Source of the DNA: Neobacillus citreus
Lineage (GTDB): Bacteria; Bacillota; Bacilli; Bacillales; Cytobacillaceae
Assembly: GCF_018343545.2 (NCBI RefSeq)
Contig: NZ_JAGYPE020000064.1
Coordinates: 1 to 32,459, forward strand
DNA length: 32,459 nt
Reading direction: 5' to 3'
Position numbers and translations under genes: made by a program. The notes under the pieces were generated by a model. That model was not told where the DNA came from, did no database searches, and was given only the letters and a program-made list of their open reading frames with translations. How positions within the stretch are numbered: position 1 is the stretch's first letter; every line of letters begins with the position of its first letter. Positions 7,932-17,243 of this stretch are shown one piece after another.

Positions 7932-8285
7932 TTAGTGATCCTCTTCAATCACAACCTGGGCGACAGCGTAATCCCTACTATGGGAAATGGACAAATGGGC
8001 ACATACTTCCGGCTTTTTAATGACCGGTTTGCCCAACTCATCCGAACTAATTTCGATGTCCAAAAAGGAAAGCTCTTTACCAATCCCCGTTCCAATCGCT
8101 TTTGAGAAAGCTTCTTTTGCTGCAAATCTTCCAGCTAAAAATTCGACCTTTCGACGCTCTGCCAATTCTGAGAATCTTTGTTTTTCGCTGGCCGTCAAAA
8201 CCCGGTCAATAAATTTGGGCTGCCGGCTGATGATTTCGTGAACTCTGGAAAGTTCAATAATATCAATACCAATTCCTTTAATCAT
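7932..8285 (-). CDS. acpS: holo-[acyl-carrier-protein] synthase
   Basis: AcpS transfers 4'-phosphopantetheine from CoA to acyl carrier protein, activating fatty-acid synthesis. It has 117 residues, close to the usual 120. The metal-binding motif GIDIIE (Asp8) and the second acidic motif FAAKEAFSKA (Glu58) are both present. The start was set at ATG 8285 (MIKGIGIDI) behind GGAAG; upstream frame extension overlaps the divergent rhomboid gene and is rejected. It is divergent from the rhomboid gene, with 90 bp between them. Confidence 0.96.
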   Translation of the reverse strand: MIKGIGIDIIELSRVHEIISRQPKFIDRVLTASEKQRFSELAERRKVEFLAGRFAAKEAFSKAIGTGIGKELSFLDIEISSDELGKPVIKKPEVCAHLSISHSRDYAVAQVVIEEDH

Positions 8286-8375
8286 CGCTAATCTTCCTTC
8301 TATTTCATTTCCTGTCAGCATAATAGTGTACAAGATAAAATAATAGTCTATGATGGTAGTAAGAGGTGGAAAATA

Positions 8376-8966
8376 ATGTTTACTCGAACAGAAAGTCTTC
8401 GCGAGTTTCTTCGCTATTACCCGGTGGTTTCTATTATTGTGGCCATTCATCTCATTCTTTTTATCTGCACCATTTTACCAATATTCCCTAATTCCTGGTT
8501 TATTGAAACCCTCTCCGGGGTCAATCTTTACATTATGGAGGGCGAGTATTGGCGGCTGATTACACCGATCTTTATGCACAGCGGTTTCTCCCATATGCTT
8601 TTTAATAGTTTTGCCCTTGTATTATTTGGACCAGGGCTAGAGCGGATGCTCGGCGGCGGACGATTTTTGATTGTATATCTGGTTTCCGGATTGATCGCCA
8701 ACGTTGCCACCTTAATGCTTGAGGCGCTCACCTATACACATGTCGGATCAAGCGGGGCGATATTCGGGCTGTTCGGCTACTATTTGGCGCTAATTCTTTT
8801 TAAAAAAAATACACTTTCCAAAGCGAATTCCCAAATAATCATCACACTTACGGTTATCAGCTTAGTAATGACATTTCTTGAACCTAACGTGAATATTACC
8901 GCCCATCTTTTTGGGCTGCTGGGCGGGCTTTTGCTTGGGGCAGTTTCACGACAAAGCCCTGAATAG
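8376..8966 (+). CDS. rhomboid-family intramembrane serine protease (YdcA-like)
   Basis: A 196-residue six-helix membrane protein. The catalytic serine is Ser126 in GSSGAIFG and the catalytic histidine is His177 in AHLFGLLGG. The HSGFSHMLFN segment (residues 68-77) is the rhomboid HxxxxHxxxN motif. Rhomboids cut substrates within the membrane; the substrate here is unknown. A GAGGTGG ribosome site lies 7 bases before the ATG. It is the only plus-strand gene between cmpA and mgtE and is convergent with ydbT, with 9 bp between stops. Confidence 0.95.
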   Translation: MFTRTESLREFLRYYPVVSIIVAIHLILFICTILPIFPNSWFIETLSGVNLYIMEGEYWRLITPIFMHSGFSHMLFNSFALVLFGPGLERMLGGGRFLIVYLVSGLIANVATLMLEALTYTHVGSSGAIFGLFGYYLALILFKKNTLSKANSQIIITLTVISLVMTFLEPNVNITAHLFGLLGGLLLGAVSRQSPE

Positions 8967-9003
8967 AGGGAGGCTTCAACCGCTCGCCCCCTCCCTGTTT
9001 TTC
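8967..9003 (+). terminator. Rhomboid gene terminator inside the ydbT 3' end
   Basis: The stem AGGGAGG/CCTCCCT is followed by GTTTTTCTGTT on the plus strand. It lies within the last codons of convergent ydbT. Confidence 0.65.
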
Positions 9004-10430
9004 TGTTCCTTAGAGTACCAGCCAAAAATCTTCTCTACCTCACTTTTTTCCATGTCGACAACTGTCCCGCCGGCACCGCCTAGTCCCGATTTTACATAGG
9101 CCTCAATTGTCCCCAATTGTTTATTTCGTTGAAAATAACTTTCCCTTATTTCCAAGCTTTGAATCTTGTTTTTCTTCATAAAGACAGTGGTGCGGTTGGT
9201 GGTCTGAAATCTAAGGGTCAGCTGCTGACCATCCAAACTCCAGCCTGCGGTTTTATATTTCAGTATCGCCCAAAATGTAAATATTCCAATTAGGATCAGC
9301 GAAAAGAGACCCCATATTTTGAAAAAAAAGATGGCTGCCACTGCGATTGGAACTGGAATGAACCAGCTCCGGAAAATATAACGCCTTATTGCCCGCTTCG
9401 GGACCGGCGTGAAGGACGCCGTGAAATGATACTCCGGCAGGTAATGGCCAATTATTGCAGACAATTCCCTTACCTTCATGATTGGCAGCAGGATTACATT
9501 TGCGCCATCCTTGTTCTCAATGGATCCCCCGGCACTTTCCACATACACCGTTCCATAACCAAGCAATTGCCTGATTGGATTCTCACTGATTCTTATGGCT
9601 TGAATCCGGTTTAAAGGAATGGTAATTTGTTTTTTCTCAAGAAGCCCCTGTGAAATAACGAAGTCCTTTTCTGTTTGTACTACCGTGAAATTCGCATATT
9701 TTAGCATCGTCAACACTAAGGCAATCAGCCATGCCAGGAAAAAGCCAGCAAAGACAAGGATGGCAATAAGGATAAGATTGTGAACCGCCCAGTCTTCCAA
9801 CCCGCCAAAGACCTTTTTAAAAGGGATGAAATCGTCAAACTGGGAAAGCAGTGCGAATAAAGCAGATATCACCACCCCGATGCCTCCTGATGTTAACGAT
9901 AAGAGCAATAATTCCGGTGTGGTTATTTTAAAAATCGGCTTGGCCACTTTGTGGCTTGCTATTTCTGAATCACCCGTTTTAGCTGCTGCAACATACTCTT
10001 GAATGAGTTTTGCCTCTTCCTTGGTAATGGCCGAAAGAACGGCCTCTGCTTCCTCGTCTCCACTTGAGCCGGCTGTTTCAATCTGTACCTTCACAAGCCC
10101 AAACAGCTGCTGCAAAATGCCTTCTGTCAAATCGATGCTTTGGATTCGTTCAAAGGGGATATATCGTTTTTTGCGAATGAAAATCCCGTATTCAACTCGA
10201 AGCTCATTATTTTCAAACCGATAAGTATATTTTAACCAAGAAATCAGGCCGGAGATAAAAGTGAAAATAACAACAACAAAGGCTATACCAAATGTAATGA
10301 AAAGAGATTCCTTGCCTTCTCGCCCTCCCGATAAAAATATCGCAGCTAAGGGGATGAAAAGGTTTTTTAATCTTTTTCCGGTATTAATGACGCTGGCGAT
10401 GGGGTGAAGCCGTTTGGGTTCAGACATCAT
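8976..10430 (-). CDS. ydbT: YdbT-like membrane protein with three bPH2 (DUF304) domains
   Basis: A 484-residue integral membrane protein with three copies of the bacterial PH-like (bPH2/DUF304) domain between transmembrane segments. The repeated signatures are RYIPFERIQSIDL, QITIPLNRIQAIRI and TVFMKKNKIQSLEI, each followed by an L-G-x-V/I strand. The gene overlaps the end of ydbS by 11 bp, so the two are cotranslated and probably form one complex. In B. subtilis the YdbST pair is linked to resistance to membrane-active antimicrobials (recalled, not shown here). Confidence 0.92.
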   Translation of the reverse strand: MMSEPKRLHPIASVINTGKRLKNLFIPLAAIFLSGGREGKESLFITFGIAFVVVIFTFISGLISWLKYTYRFENNELRVEYGIFIRKKRYIPFERIQSIDLTEGILQQLFGLVKVQIETAGSSGDEEAEAVLSAITKEEAKLIQEYVAAAKTGDSEIASHKVAKPIFKITTPELLLLSLTSGGIGVVISALFALLSQFDDFIPFKKVFGGLEDWAVHNLILIAILVFAGFFLAWLIALVLTMLKYANFTVVQTEKDFVISQGLLEKKQITIPLNRIQAIRISENPIRQLLGYGTVYVESAGGSIENKDGANVILLPIMKVRELSAIIGHYLPEYHFTASFTPVPKRAIRRYIFRSWFIPVPIAVAAIFFFKIWGLFSLILIGIFTFWAILKYKTAGWSLDGQQLTLRFQTTNRTTVFMKKNKIQSLEIRESYFQRNKQLGTIEAYVKSGLGGAGGTVVDMEKSEVEKIFGWYSKEQKNREGASG

Positions 10431-10899
10431 CTTCAGCCACCCTCGCCAATTTTGAAATATAGAATCGTAATTCTTCCGCTTCGCTCTCCTTCAGGGCAGG
10501 GATTTCATGAGCGGTGGCCGCCGTATGGACGATGACCGATGCCAGCTTATATTTTCTTAAAATTGGGCCCTGTACGGTATCGACATGCTGAACACGGACC
10601 ATCGGCACGAGCGTACGACTAATAATAAAAATCCCTTCCAATAGTTCAATTTCTTCTTCACGGACCTCGTACCGCCAGCGTTTCCATCTGATTGATGGGA
10701 ATAAGAAAATATGTAAATAGGTTAATATGATGGCGAGCGCTATAAGGATAACCGATACCCAAATGGGTCCGTTAAATATATGTATTATTATGATGGCTGT
10801 GACAGCTATAGCCCACTCTATCGCCGCTTTTATAACACCAGAAATGCGCCAAACTTTCAGGGCACTTTCTGAGATGCGTTTTTGCGGTTCAGTCTGCAT
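10420..10899 (-). CDS. ydbS: YdbS-like membrane protein with bPH2 domain
   Basis: A 159-residue protein with two hydrophobic segments (about residues 22-75) followed by one bPH2 domain (EVREEEIELLEGIFII, then TLVPMVRVQHVDTVQGP). It is the same length as B. subtilis YdbS. A strong GGGAGGGGG ribosome site lies 7 bases before the ATG. It is the first gene of the ydbS-ydbT pair. Confidence 0.92.
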   Translation of the reverse strand: MQTEPQKRISESALKVWRISGVIKAAIEWAIAVTAIIIIHIFNGPIWVSVILIALAIILTYLHIFLFPSIRWKRWRYEVREEEIELLEGIFIISRTLVPMVRVQHVDTVQGPILRKYKLASVIVHTAATAHEIPALKESEAEELRFYISKLARVAEDDV

Positions 10900-10978
10900 T
10901 CTATTTCCCCCTCCCTTTTAAATGAGAAAATGGCAAACTTTCACATATAAGTATACATAGAAAGGTATGGAAGCTCTA

Positions 10979-11941
10979 CTATTCCATCAGAAAACTTGAC
11001 TGATCCAGCATTTTGATTCCGCTCTTACCTTGCAAGTCCCGAGAAAGTTGAAAGAGTGCAGCATCCTTTTGCTTCGCTTCGATCATGCAATGAATCTCAG
11101 GAACCGTCCCCTTGATTTGAGCAAGAAACCGAAGGAACATCTCAACATCCACATAATCCGCATGAGCACGAAAGTCACGTTCTGACCGCGGGCTAGAAAT
11201 ATGCATTTTTATCGGCAGGGGAGAATCCTTCCAGGTCTCCACCACTCGCCCCCAATCCTCCTGCCAATTTTTGTCCTCATGATTGGCCAGATGATGATGA
11301 TAATCAAACACCATGGGAATGCCCAGTTTTTCACAAAGATATAAGGTCTCTTTAACGGTAAATGTCGTATCATCATTTTCCAGCATAATCATTCTTTGGA
11401 TGGAGGGGGAAATATAGGCCCAATTATGAATAAATAATTCGAGAGCCTTTTCCTTATCATCATAGCCGCCTCCGACATGAAGGACACAGCGGTGTTCCGT
11501 GTCTACCCCCATACCCTTCAGCAGGGCTTTATGCATAACAAGTGTTCTCAATGAGTTTTTTAAAATCTCTTTATTCGGTGAATTAAGAACAACAAAATGA
11601 TCAGGATGGAAATCAATTCTTGCTGGGTGCTTCTTGATGTAGTCTGCCAGCTCTTTTAGGGGCTCTATTAATGGCTTCATGTAATTCCAGTCGAGCAATT
11701 CCTCATGGTTGGCCAGTGGTACGAGCCGCGAGCTTAACCGAAAGAAGTGAATTTGATTGGCTTCATTATGCTTTAGGAGACGGAGGCAATTATGTAAATT
11801 TGATTCAGAAATTCTTTCCAGTTTACGAATAGCTGCATCCCTGTCTTTAATTTTGCTGAATTGCGCAAATGTCATTGTTTGCGATGGGGATGCATTTTGA
11901 AGTTCCACACTCATGGCGACATATCCGAGACGTATAATCAT
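10979..11941 (-). CDS. uvsE: UV damage endonuclease UvsE/UvdE
   Basis: A 320-residue TIM-barrel endonuclease that nicks DNA 5' to UV photoproducts, the same length as B. subtilis UvsE (YwjD). Family features include the N-terminal LGYVAMSVELQNASPS, HVGGGYDDKEKAL, LENDDTTFTV and the metal-binding VFDYHHHLANHE. The start ATG is preceded by GGAGG at 7 bases. In B. subtilis this gene lies far away in the ywj region; here it is inserted between cshA and ydbS, a local rearrangement. It follows the cshA terminator, so it probably has its own promoter. Confidence 0.95.
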   Translation of the reverse strand: MIIRLGYVAMSVELQNASPSQTMTFAQFSKIKDRDAAIRKLERISESNLHNCLRLLKHNEANQIHFFRLSSRLVPLANHEELLDWNYMKPLIEPLKELADYIKKHPARIDFHPDHFVVLNSPNKEILKNSLRTLVMHKALLKGMGVDTEHRCVLHVGGGYDDKEKALELFIHNWAYISPSIQRMIMLENDDTTFTVKETLYLCEKLGIPMVFDYHHHLANHEDKNWQEDWGRVVETWKDSPLPIKMHISSPRSERDFRAHADYVDVEMFLRFLAQIKGTVPEIHCMIEAKQKDAALFQLSRDLQGKSGIKMLDQSSFLME

Positions 11942-11993
11942 GTTAAAACCTCCAAAAGGTATTTAACATTTAGTCTTCCCTTTTTGCACATAT

Positions 11994-12026
11994 AAAAAAG
12001 CACGGACACAGCCAGCATCCATGCTT
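11994..12026 (-). terminator. cshA terminator
   Basis: Minus strand: AAGCATGGA pairs with TCCGTGCTT (one G-U) and is followed by a T-run. It lies just after the cshA stop. Confidence 0.85.
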
Positions 12027-12038
12027 TAATACATCATC

Positions 12039-13538
12039 TTAATATGTTTTTGATTTCGGTTTGCCGCCGCCGGCTTTTCTTTCACCGCGAGGTTTTACCG
12101 GTGCTTTTTTTCTGCGGTCAGAATTATAGTTCCGTGAATCGTCTCTTCTGCGGCGATCCCCGCCACGGTCTCCACCACGGTCATGAGGTCTTCTTTCCTT
12201 TTTCGACTGAAGCGGCGCCTCTTCAGTCAATTTAACCGGTGTTGTATCAGGCTCTTTTGTCAGCATCTTCAACACTGCTGCAACAACCGTTGAAGCATCA
12301 TTGGCTTCCAGTAATTCTTCGGCTGCATTCTTATAATAATGAAGATTGTTGGATTCAATCGTCTGTAGGATTTTATCAACAACTGCCCGCTGTTGGCCTT
12401 CCAATGCCTCATCAAGGGTTGGCGGCTTCATACGTTCCATTTTGCGCTTCGTTGTTTTTTCCACCACAAATAAATATGGCTTTTCACGTGGTGTAATAAA
12501 CGTCATGGCTACACCCGTTTTACCGGCACGGCCAGTACGTCCGATGCGGTGTACATAGCTTTCCGGATCCTGCGGGATATCGAAGTTATAAACATGGGTA
12601 ACGCCGGAAATATCAAGTCCACGTGCCGCTACGTCAGTTGCAACGAGAACATCGATATTACCTTCTTTAAACTTACGTAACACAGAAAGGCGTTTGGCCT
12701 GGCTTAAATCACCATGGATGCCTTCTGCAGTGTAGCCGCGAAGGTTCAAGGCTTCGGATAACTCATCGACACGGCGCTTCGTACGTCCAAACACAATCGC
12801 TAATTCCGGTGATTGGATATCAAGAAGTCTGGTTAAAACATCAAACTTGTTTTTTTCCTGCACTTCAACATAGTATTGTTCAATCAACGGAACCGTCATT
12901 TCCTTCGTTTTCACACGGACAATCTGCGGGTCCTTCATGAACTTTTCAGCAATTCGTTGGATTGGCCCTGGCATGGTTGCTGAAAAAAGCAATGTTTGGC
13001 GCCCTTCTTCCGGAACTCCTGCAAGGATAGATTCAATATCCTCGATAAATCCCATATTCAACATTTCATCGGCTTCATCCAGAATTACTGTCTGAATTTG
13101 GTCAAGACGCATGGTTTTTCTGTTAATATGGTCAAGAATCCTGCCTGGTGTACCGACAATGATATGCGGCGCTTTCTTTAATGAACGGATTTGCCGTCCA
13201 ATATCCTGTCCGCCATAAATCGGCAGAACCCGGACTCTTTTACCCGCACCAATTTTATAAAGCTCTTCGGATACCTGGATAGCAAGTTCCCGAGTCGGAG
13301 CAATAATAATCCCTTGAATTGCTTCTTGTTTTGTATCAATTTTTTCAACTAACGGAATTCCAAAGGCTGCGGTTTTACCTGTTCCTGTCTGAGCCTGGCC
13401 TATTACGTCTTTATTTGCTAAGCTTAATGGAATCGTCTCAGACTGAATAGGAGTTGCTTCTTCAAATCCCATCTTTAGGACAGCTTTCAACGTAGCCTGG
13501 CTAATGCCTAAATCTTCAAACTTCGTCAATGTATTCAT
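12039..13538 (-). CDS. cshA: DEAD-box RNA helicase CshA
   Basis: A 499-residue ATP-dependent RNA helicase, associated in B. subtilis with the RNA degradosome and ribosome assembly. Motifs in order: Q motif (GFEEATPIQ), Walker A AQTGTGKT (residues 49-56), PTRELA, LDEADEMLNMG, SATMP, and HRIGRTGRAGKTG. The C-terminal tail is rich in R, G, D and K (GGDRGGDRRRRDD), an RNA-binding extension. The ATG at 13538 is only 1-2 bases after its AAGGAG, too close; TTG at 13529 (10 bases) may be the true start, which would shorten the protein by three residues. A sigma-A-like promoter is at 13593-13565. Confidence 0.96.
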   Translation of the reverse strand: MNTLTKFEDLGISQATLKAVLKMGFEEATPIQSETIPLSLANKDVIGQAQTGTGKTAAFGIPLVEKIDTKQEAIQGIIIAPTRELAIQVSEELYKIGAGKRVRVLPIYGGQDIGRQIRSLKKAPHIIVGTPGRILDHINRKTMRLDQIQTVILDEADEMLNMGFIEDIESILAGVPEEGRQTLLFSATMPGPIQRIAEKFMKDPQIVRVKTKEMTVPLIEQYYVEVQEKNKFDVLTRLLDIQSPELAIVFGRTKRRVDELSEALNLRGYTAEGIHGDLSQAKRLSVLRKFKEGNIDVLVATDVAARGLDISGVTHVYNFDIPQDPESYVHRIGRTGRAGKTGVAMTFITPREKPYLFVVEKTTKRKMERMKPPTLDEALEGQQRAVVDKILQTIESNNLHYYKNAAEELLEANDASTVVAAVLKMLTKEPDTTPVKLTEEAPLQSKKERRPHDRGGDRGGDRRRRDDSRNYNSDRRKKAPVKPRGERKAGGGKPKSKTY

Positions 13539-13564
13539 TCTCCTTCATCTATTTAACAATATTT

Positions 13565-13593
13565 TTAATATCTAAAGCTAAATCTATTCTCAA
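13565..13593 (-). promoter_or_regulatory. Putative sigma-A promoter of cshA
   Basis: Minus strand: TTGAGA, a 17-bp spacer and TATTAA, ending about 27 bp before the cshA start. The short leader argues against a long cold-shock-type 5' UTR. Confidence 0.6.
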
Positions 13594-13621
13594 GAAACAC
13601 ATCAAGTAACATCTTTATTTT

Positions 13622-13665
13622 ACCAAAAAAAAGACATTCCTCCCAAGGAGTATGCCCATTTTTCA
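13622..13665 (-). terminator. Weak terminator-like hairpin after the esterase gene
   Basis: An imperfect stem (GGCATACTCC with GGAGGAATGTC on the minus strand) is followed by eight T residues. It is 85-130 bp downstream of the esterase stop. The stem has bulges, so confidence is limited. Confidence 0.4.
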
Positions 13666-13749
13666 CCAATCTTTAGACACATTGCTATTAATGATAACAT
13701 TATCAATAGTATTATGCAAATAAAGTTTGGATGGTTCATGCCTTATCAT

Positions 13750-14439
13750 TTAGGAATTACCCAAAAAATCAAGCACCTGAGAAAATAGGACCGTACGCTC
13801 TCCACAGTGACAGATATGATGTTTTGATTCCTTTATATAAATAATCTTTTTTTCCTTTGCTCCGATGGTCCGATAAAGATATTCCGCACTTTTCGGCGGA
13901 ACAATCCCGTCAGATTCTCCTTGGGCGATAAAGGTTGGCACATTTACCTGATTCAGCATCGGCCTGATATAGGTAACAAGCCGGCGGAATTCCAGTGTTG
14001 CTGCAAGCGGGGTCTCAGTTATTTTCCTTTTATAACGCAGGAACAGCTCATTATTCCGGATGCTGCCGGTAAATATATCCTTAATAAACATCTTTACATC
14101 AGCCGCTAGTTGTTTGGGATGAATATAGTAAGCAGCAGCACTAAGCAAAATGAGCTTGTCCACAGGATAATGTGCTGCAAGAAAGCTGGCAATCAAACCG
14201 CCCATGGAAAAACCAACGACATACACCTCATCACAAATTTCCAGAAGTTCCTTTAATTCTTCCTCGGCATGGCGGATCCATTCCTGGTAATGAACCCCTT
14301 TTAAACGGAGGGTTTCACCATGCCCCGGCAGCGTAGGAACACGAAAAACCCAATCTGTACGGTTCTTTAAATACTCCACCAAGGGCTCCACTTCATATGG
14401 GGCGCCCGTAAAGCCGTGAATGCACAAGCAGCCTATCAT
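13750..14439 (-). CDS. alpha/beta hydrolase (carboxylesterase, Est30-like)
   Basis: A 229-residue cytoplasmic alpha/beta hydrolase. The nucleophile is Ser78 in GFSMGG, the acid Asp177 in GESDGIVPP, and the base His207 or His208 in SKHHICHCG. The oxyanion segment is HGFTGAP near the N-terminus. It resembles Bacillus carboxylesterases of the Est30/YvaK type and may act on monoacylglycerols or short esters (inference). It lies between cshA and murF. The ribosome site before the ATG is weak (AAAGGG close to the start), so the start is less certain than the family assignment. Confidence 0.88.
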   Translation of the reverse strand: MIGCLCIHGFTGAPYEVEPLVEYLKNRTDWVFRVPTLPGHGETLRLKGVHYQEWIRHAEEELKELLEICDEVYVVGFSMGGLIASFLAAHYPVDKLILLSAAAYYIHPKQLAADVKMFIKDIFTGSIRNNELFLRYKRKITETPLAATLEFRRLVTYIRPMLNQVNVPTFIAQGESDGIVPPKSAEYLYRTIGAKEKKIIYIKESKHHICHCGERTVLFSQVLDFLGNS

Positions 14440-14518
14440 CCCTTTGTCACCTGCCCCATGGCCAAAAGCGCATTAACATCCGGTCTGCAAGAGACTCAAA
14501 TAACCGCTCGGCCAATCC

Positions 14519-15895
14519 TTATTTTTGCAGTGCCTTGACAACTTCCTCCAATTTCATCCCTCTTGATGCTTTAACAAGCACGAGAGTCTGCCCATTTAGA
14601 TATTTTTTTAACGACTGAATTAATTCCTCTTTATCAAGAAAGTCAAAAACTCTTTCATCACCCAATACGTTTCTTGCCTCCGCAGCGATATGGCTGCCAA
14701 GTTGTCCATAGGTGAACAGGAACTCAATTTTGTCAGCATTTAAACCTTCACCTATTTGCAAATGATACTGCTCCTCCTGCGGCCCAAGCTCGAGCATGTC
14801 GCCGAGAACGAGGATTTTCCGCTCATAGCCCTGAAGGTTTGACACTAATTCAATTGCCGCCATCATGGACGTAGGGCTTGCATTATAAGCATCGTTAATG
14901 ATTTTCTCACCACGCTTCCCTTCCACAAGCTCCATCCGCATATTCGTCAGTTTGGTTGTTTTTAATCCTTCAGTTATTTCTTCAAAGGAAACGGAAAAAT
15001 ATTGGGCAATCAGCATCGCCGCAAGTGCATTTAAAATATTGTGTGTCCCTAAAACCGGCAGTTCAAAGGTTTTATCAGAAGCATTAATCTTGAAGCTATT
15101 CCCCTGTTCAAGCTGGGTAATTTCAGTTGGAAATAAATCATTCGTATCGCTTCTGCCGAAGGTTTGAACTTGAACATCTCCTTTAAATTGATGAATACGC
15201 TCCATCAACAGCGGCTCATCACCATGGAGTACTGCCAGTCCGCCTTTTTGAAGTCCCTGAAGAATTTCAAGTTTTGCTTCAGCAATCCCTTCTCTTGAGC
15301 CAAGGTCAAGCAGGTGGGATTCACCGATGTTTGTAATGACAACGGCATCCGGACAGGCCAGTTTGGTAAGGAATTCAATTTCGCCGCGGCCGCTCATACC
15401 CATTTCTAGGACAGCTATCTCCGTATCTTCATTTAAGCCAAGCACTGTTAAAGGAAGACCGAGATGATTGTTGTAGTTACCCTCGGTTTTTTGGACCTTA
15501 TATTTAAGTGACAATAAACTTGAGGTCATGTCCTTTGTTGTTGTTTTTCCATTACTCCCGGTAATTCCAACTACTTTGACAGACAATTCCTTCCGATATT
15601 TGCGCGCCAATTCCTGCAAAGCCGCGAGGCAGTCGTCAACAATCAACAGTGGCAGCCCTTGCGGCGGATTCGGAACATCCTTTTGCCAGAGCGCCGCGCC
15701 GGCCCCTTTCTTGATGGCTTCTTCCACATATTTATGGCCGTCTACCTTCTCACCTTTAAATGGAACAAATAAGTTGCCCGGTTCAATTTTTCTGGAATCA
15801 ATCGTTACACCTGCAATAACGATGTCAAGATATGACGTGATATCATTTTGCGCAGAGACCATTTCGGCAATCTGCTTTAATGATCGTTTAATCAT
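14519..15895 (-). CDS. murF: UDP-MurNAc-tripeptide:D-alanyl-D-alanine ligase
   Basis: MurF adds D-Ala-D-Ala to the UDP-MurNAc tripeptide, the last cytoplasmic step of the peptidoglycan stem peptide. It has 458 residues, the normal length. The ATP-binding loop GITGSNGKTTTKD is near residues 110-122. Central Mur-ligase motifs such as EMGMSGRGEIE and NDAYNASPTSM are present. It follows ddl, whose product is its substrate, with a hairpin in between. Confidence 0.97.
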   Translation of the reverse strand: MIKRSLKQIAEMVSAQNDITSYLDIVIAGVTIDSRKIEPGNLFVPFKGEKVDGHKYVEEAIKKGAGAALWQKDVPNPPQGLPLLIVDDCLAALQELARKYRKELSVKVVGITGSNGKTTTKDMTSSLLSLKYKVQKTEGNYNNHLGLPLTVLGLNEDTEIAVLEMGMSGRGEIEFLTKLACPDAVVITNIGESHLLDLGSREGIAEAKLEILQGLQKGGLAVLHGDEPLLMERIHQFKGDVQVQTFGRSDTNDLFPTEITQLEQGNSFKINASDKTFELPVLGTHNILNALAAMLIAQYFSVSFEEITEGLKTTKLTNMRMELVEGKRGEKIINDAYNASPTSMMAAIELVSNLQGYERKILVLGDMLELGPQEEQYHLQIGEGLNADKIEFLFTYGQLGSHIAAEARNVLGDERVFDFLDKEELIQSLKKYLNGQTLVLVKASRGMKLEEVVKALQK

Positions 15896-15925
15896 GATTA
15901 ACTCCTCCTCTTATGTCTTATTTAT

Positions 15926-15955
15926 AAAAATGGACACGGCAAAAACAGCCGTGTC
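15926..15955 (-). terminator. Hairpin between ddl and murF (terminator or attenuator)
   Basis: The perfect stem GACACGGC/GCCGTGTC has a 7-base loop and is followed by CATTTTTATA on the minus strand. It lies within a presumed ddl-murF operon, so it may reduce rather than abolish read-through. Confidence 0.65.
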
Positions 15956-15991
15956 AAATGTTGTTTTTTATCCTAAGCTGCGCTTTTGTTG

Positions 15992-17068
15992 TTAAAAAGT
16001 ATATTTAATCTGTTGCTTTTCGGCGTGTCTTTCTTTGGCTAGGTCCACAAGCCGCTCAATTAATTGCGGATATTCTACTCCGGTGTGCTTCCAGAGCAGC
16101 GGGAACATACTAAATGGCGTGAAACCAGGCATCGTGTTCACCTCATTAATTAACACCTTGCCATCTTGTGTTAAAAAGAAATCAGCCCGGACCAATCCCG
16201 AACAGTCAAGTGATTTAAAGGCACGAATTGCCATGTCCTTCATTACTGCGTATACATCCTCAGGTATCTCCGCAGGAATAATCAACGCCGTTTCCCCATC
16301 TTCGTATTTCGCCTTATAGTCATAAAAATCCTTTTTCGGGACAATTTCTCCGGCAACGGAGCATTCTGGTGCATCATTGCCAAGAACAGCAATCTCGATT
16401 TCGCGGGCAGTGACGCCCTCTTCAATAATGACTTTTCGGTCAAATTGGAAAGCCTCTGAAAATGCAGTATCAAGCTCAGCCCGGTTGCGGCATTTGCTGA
16501 TTCCAACGCTCGAGCCAAGATTGGCCGGCTTTACGAAGCATGGATAGCCGAGCTCCTTCTCAACTTGTTCGTAAGCTTCTTCTTTGGCACCCGTCCATTC
16601 ACTCTTAATAAAAGAAACATAGTTTACCTGCCCAAGACCTGCTTGTGCAAATATATTTTTCATGACGACTTTATCCATGCCGGCTGCTGAAGCCAAAACA
16701 CCGTTCCCGACATACGGCAGGTTTAGGATTTCCAATAATCCTTGAACGGTTCCATCTTCCCCATTCGGTCCATGCAAAAGTGGAAAAATGACATCAAGCT
16801 CAGCGTTCTCTTGGTTCTCCGATTGGAATAGAGCAGGCGATAAAGCGGCCGGGACTTGACTGTCAGCGGAATATGCCAGTTCCTTTACTGTTTCAGCCGG
16901 TTCCATTAGCTGCGGACCTTTAATCCAGCGGCCTTCTACATTTATATAAATTGGATGAATTTCAAATTTTTCAAGATCTAATGCTTTCATGACAGCAAGA
17001 GCCGTTTGTAATGACACCTGATGCTCTGCGGATTTTCCTCCGTAAAGCAATCCTAATTTTGTTTTCAT
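15992..17068 (-). CDS. ddl: D-alanine--D-alanine ligase
   Basis: An ATP-grasp ligase joining two D-alanines. It has 358 residues with the start at ATG 17068, 8 bases after a GGAGG; the frame extends 9 codons further without a ribosome site. Motifs: LLYGGKSAEHQVS at the N-terminus, PLLHGPNGEDGTVQG, KPANLGSSVGISK in the ATP-grasp region, and the C-terminal LINEVNTMPGFTPFSMFP. The Tyr or Phe that sets D-Ala or D-lactate specificity cannot be judged without alignment, though nothing suggests a vancomycin-type ligase. It works with Alr and MurF from the same block. Confidence 0.97.
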   Translation of the reverse strand: MKTKLGLLYGGKSAEHQVSLQTALAVMKALDLEKFEIHPIYINVEGRWIKGPQLMEPAETVKELAYSADSQVPAALSPALFQSENQENAELDVIFPLLHGPNGEDGTVQGLLEILNLPYVGNGVLASAAGMDKVVMKNIFAQAGLGQVNYVSFIKSEWTGAKEEAYEQVEKELGYPCFVKPANLGSSVGISKCRNRAELDTAFSEAFQFDRKVIIEEGVTAREIEIAVLGNDAPECSVAGEIVPKKDFYDYKAKYEDGETALIIPAEIPEDVYAVMKDMAIRAFKSLDCSGLVRADFFLTQDGKVLINEVNTMPGFTPFSMFPLLWKHTGVEYPQLIERLVDLAKERHAEKQQIKYTF

Positions 17069-17218
17069 GCTGAAAACCTCCATCTTTTCATTCACATTTT
17101 ATTTTATCACTTTCTTTAATCAGAAAGGAAATTCGATATACCTAAGTTTACTTGATTTTCAAATTTATATTATGAAGCCCATAGTTTGTTTGTTTCCTCT
17201 TGGTTTTTCCACGACGAA

Positions 17219-17243
17219 ATAGGCTGACTTTTAGGTCAGCCTT
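17219..17243 (-). terminator. Terminator of the 17.2-18.0 kb gene
   Basis: The stem AGGCTGAC/GTCAGCCT has a 6-base loop and overlaps the stop codon of the upstream gene. The minus-strand tail is T-rich but short (ATTTCG). Confidence 0.6.

Noticed and set aside
14898..15995. Plus-strand open frames of 89 and 155 codons opposite murF
   Set aside because: Shadow frames of murF; no ribosome sites or family resemblance.
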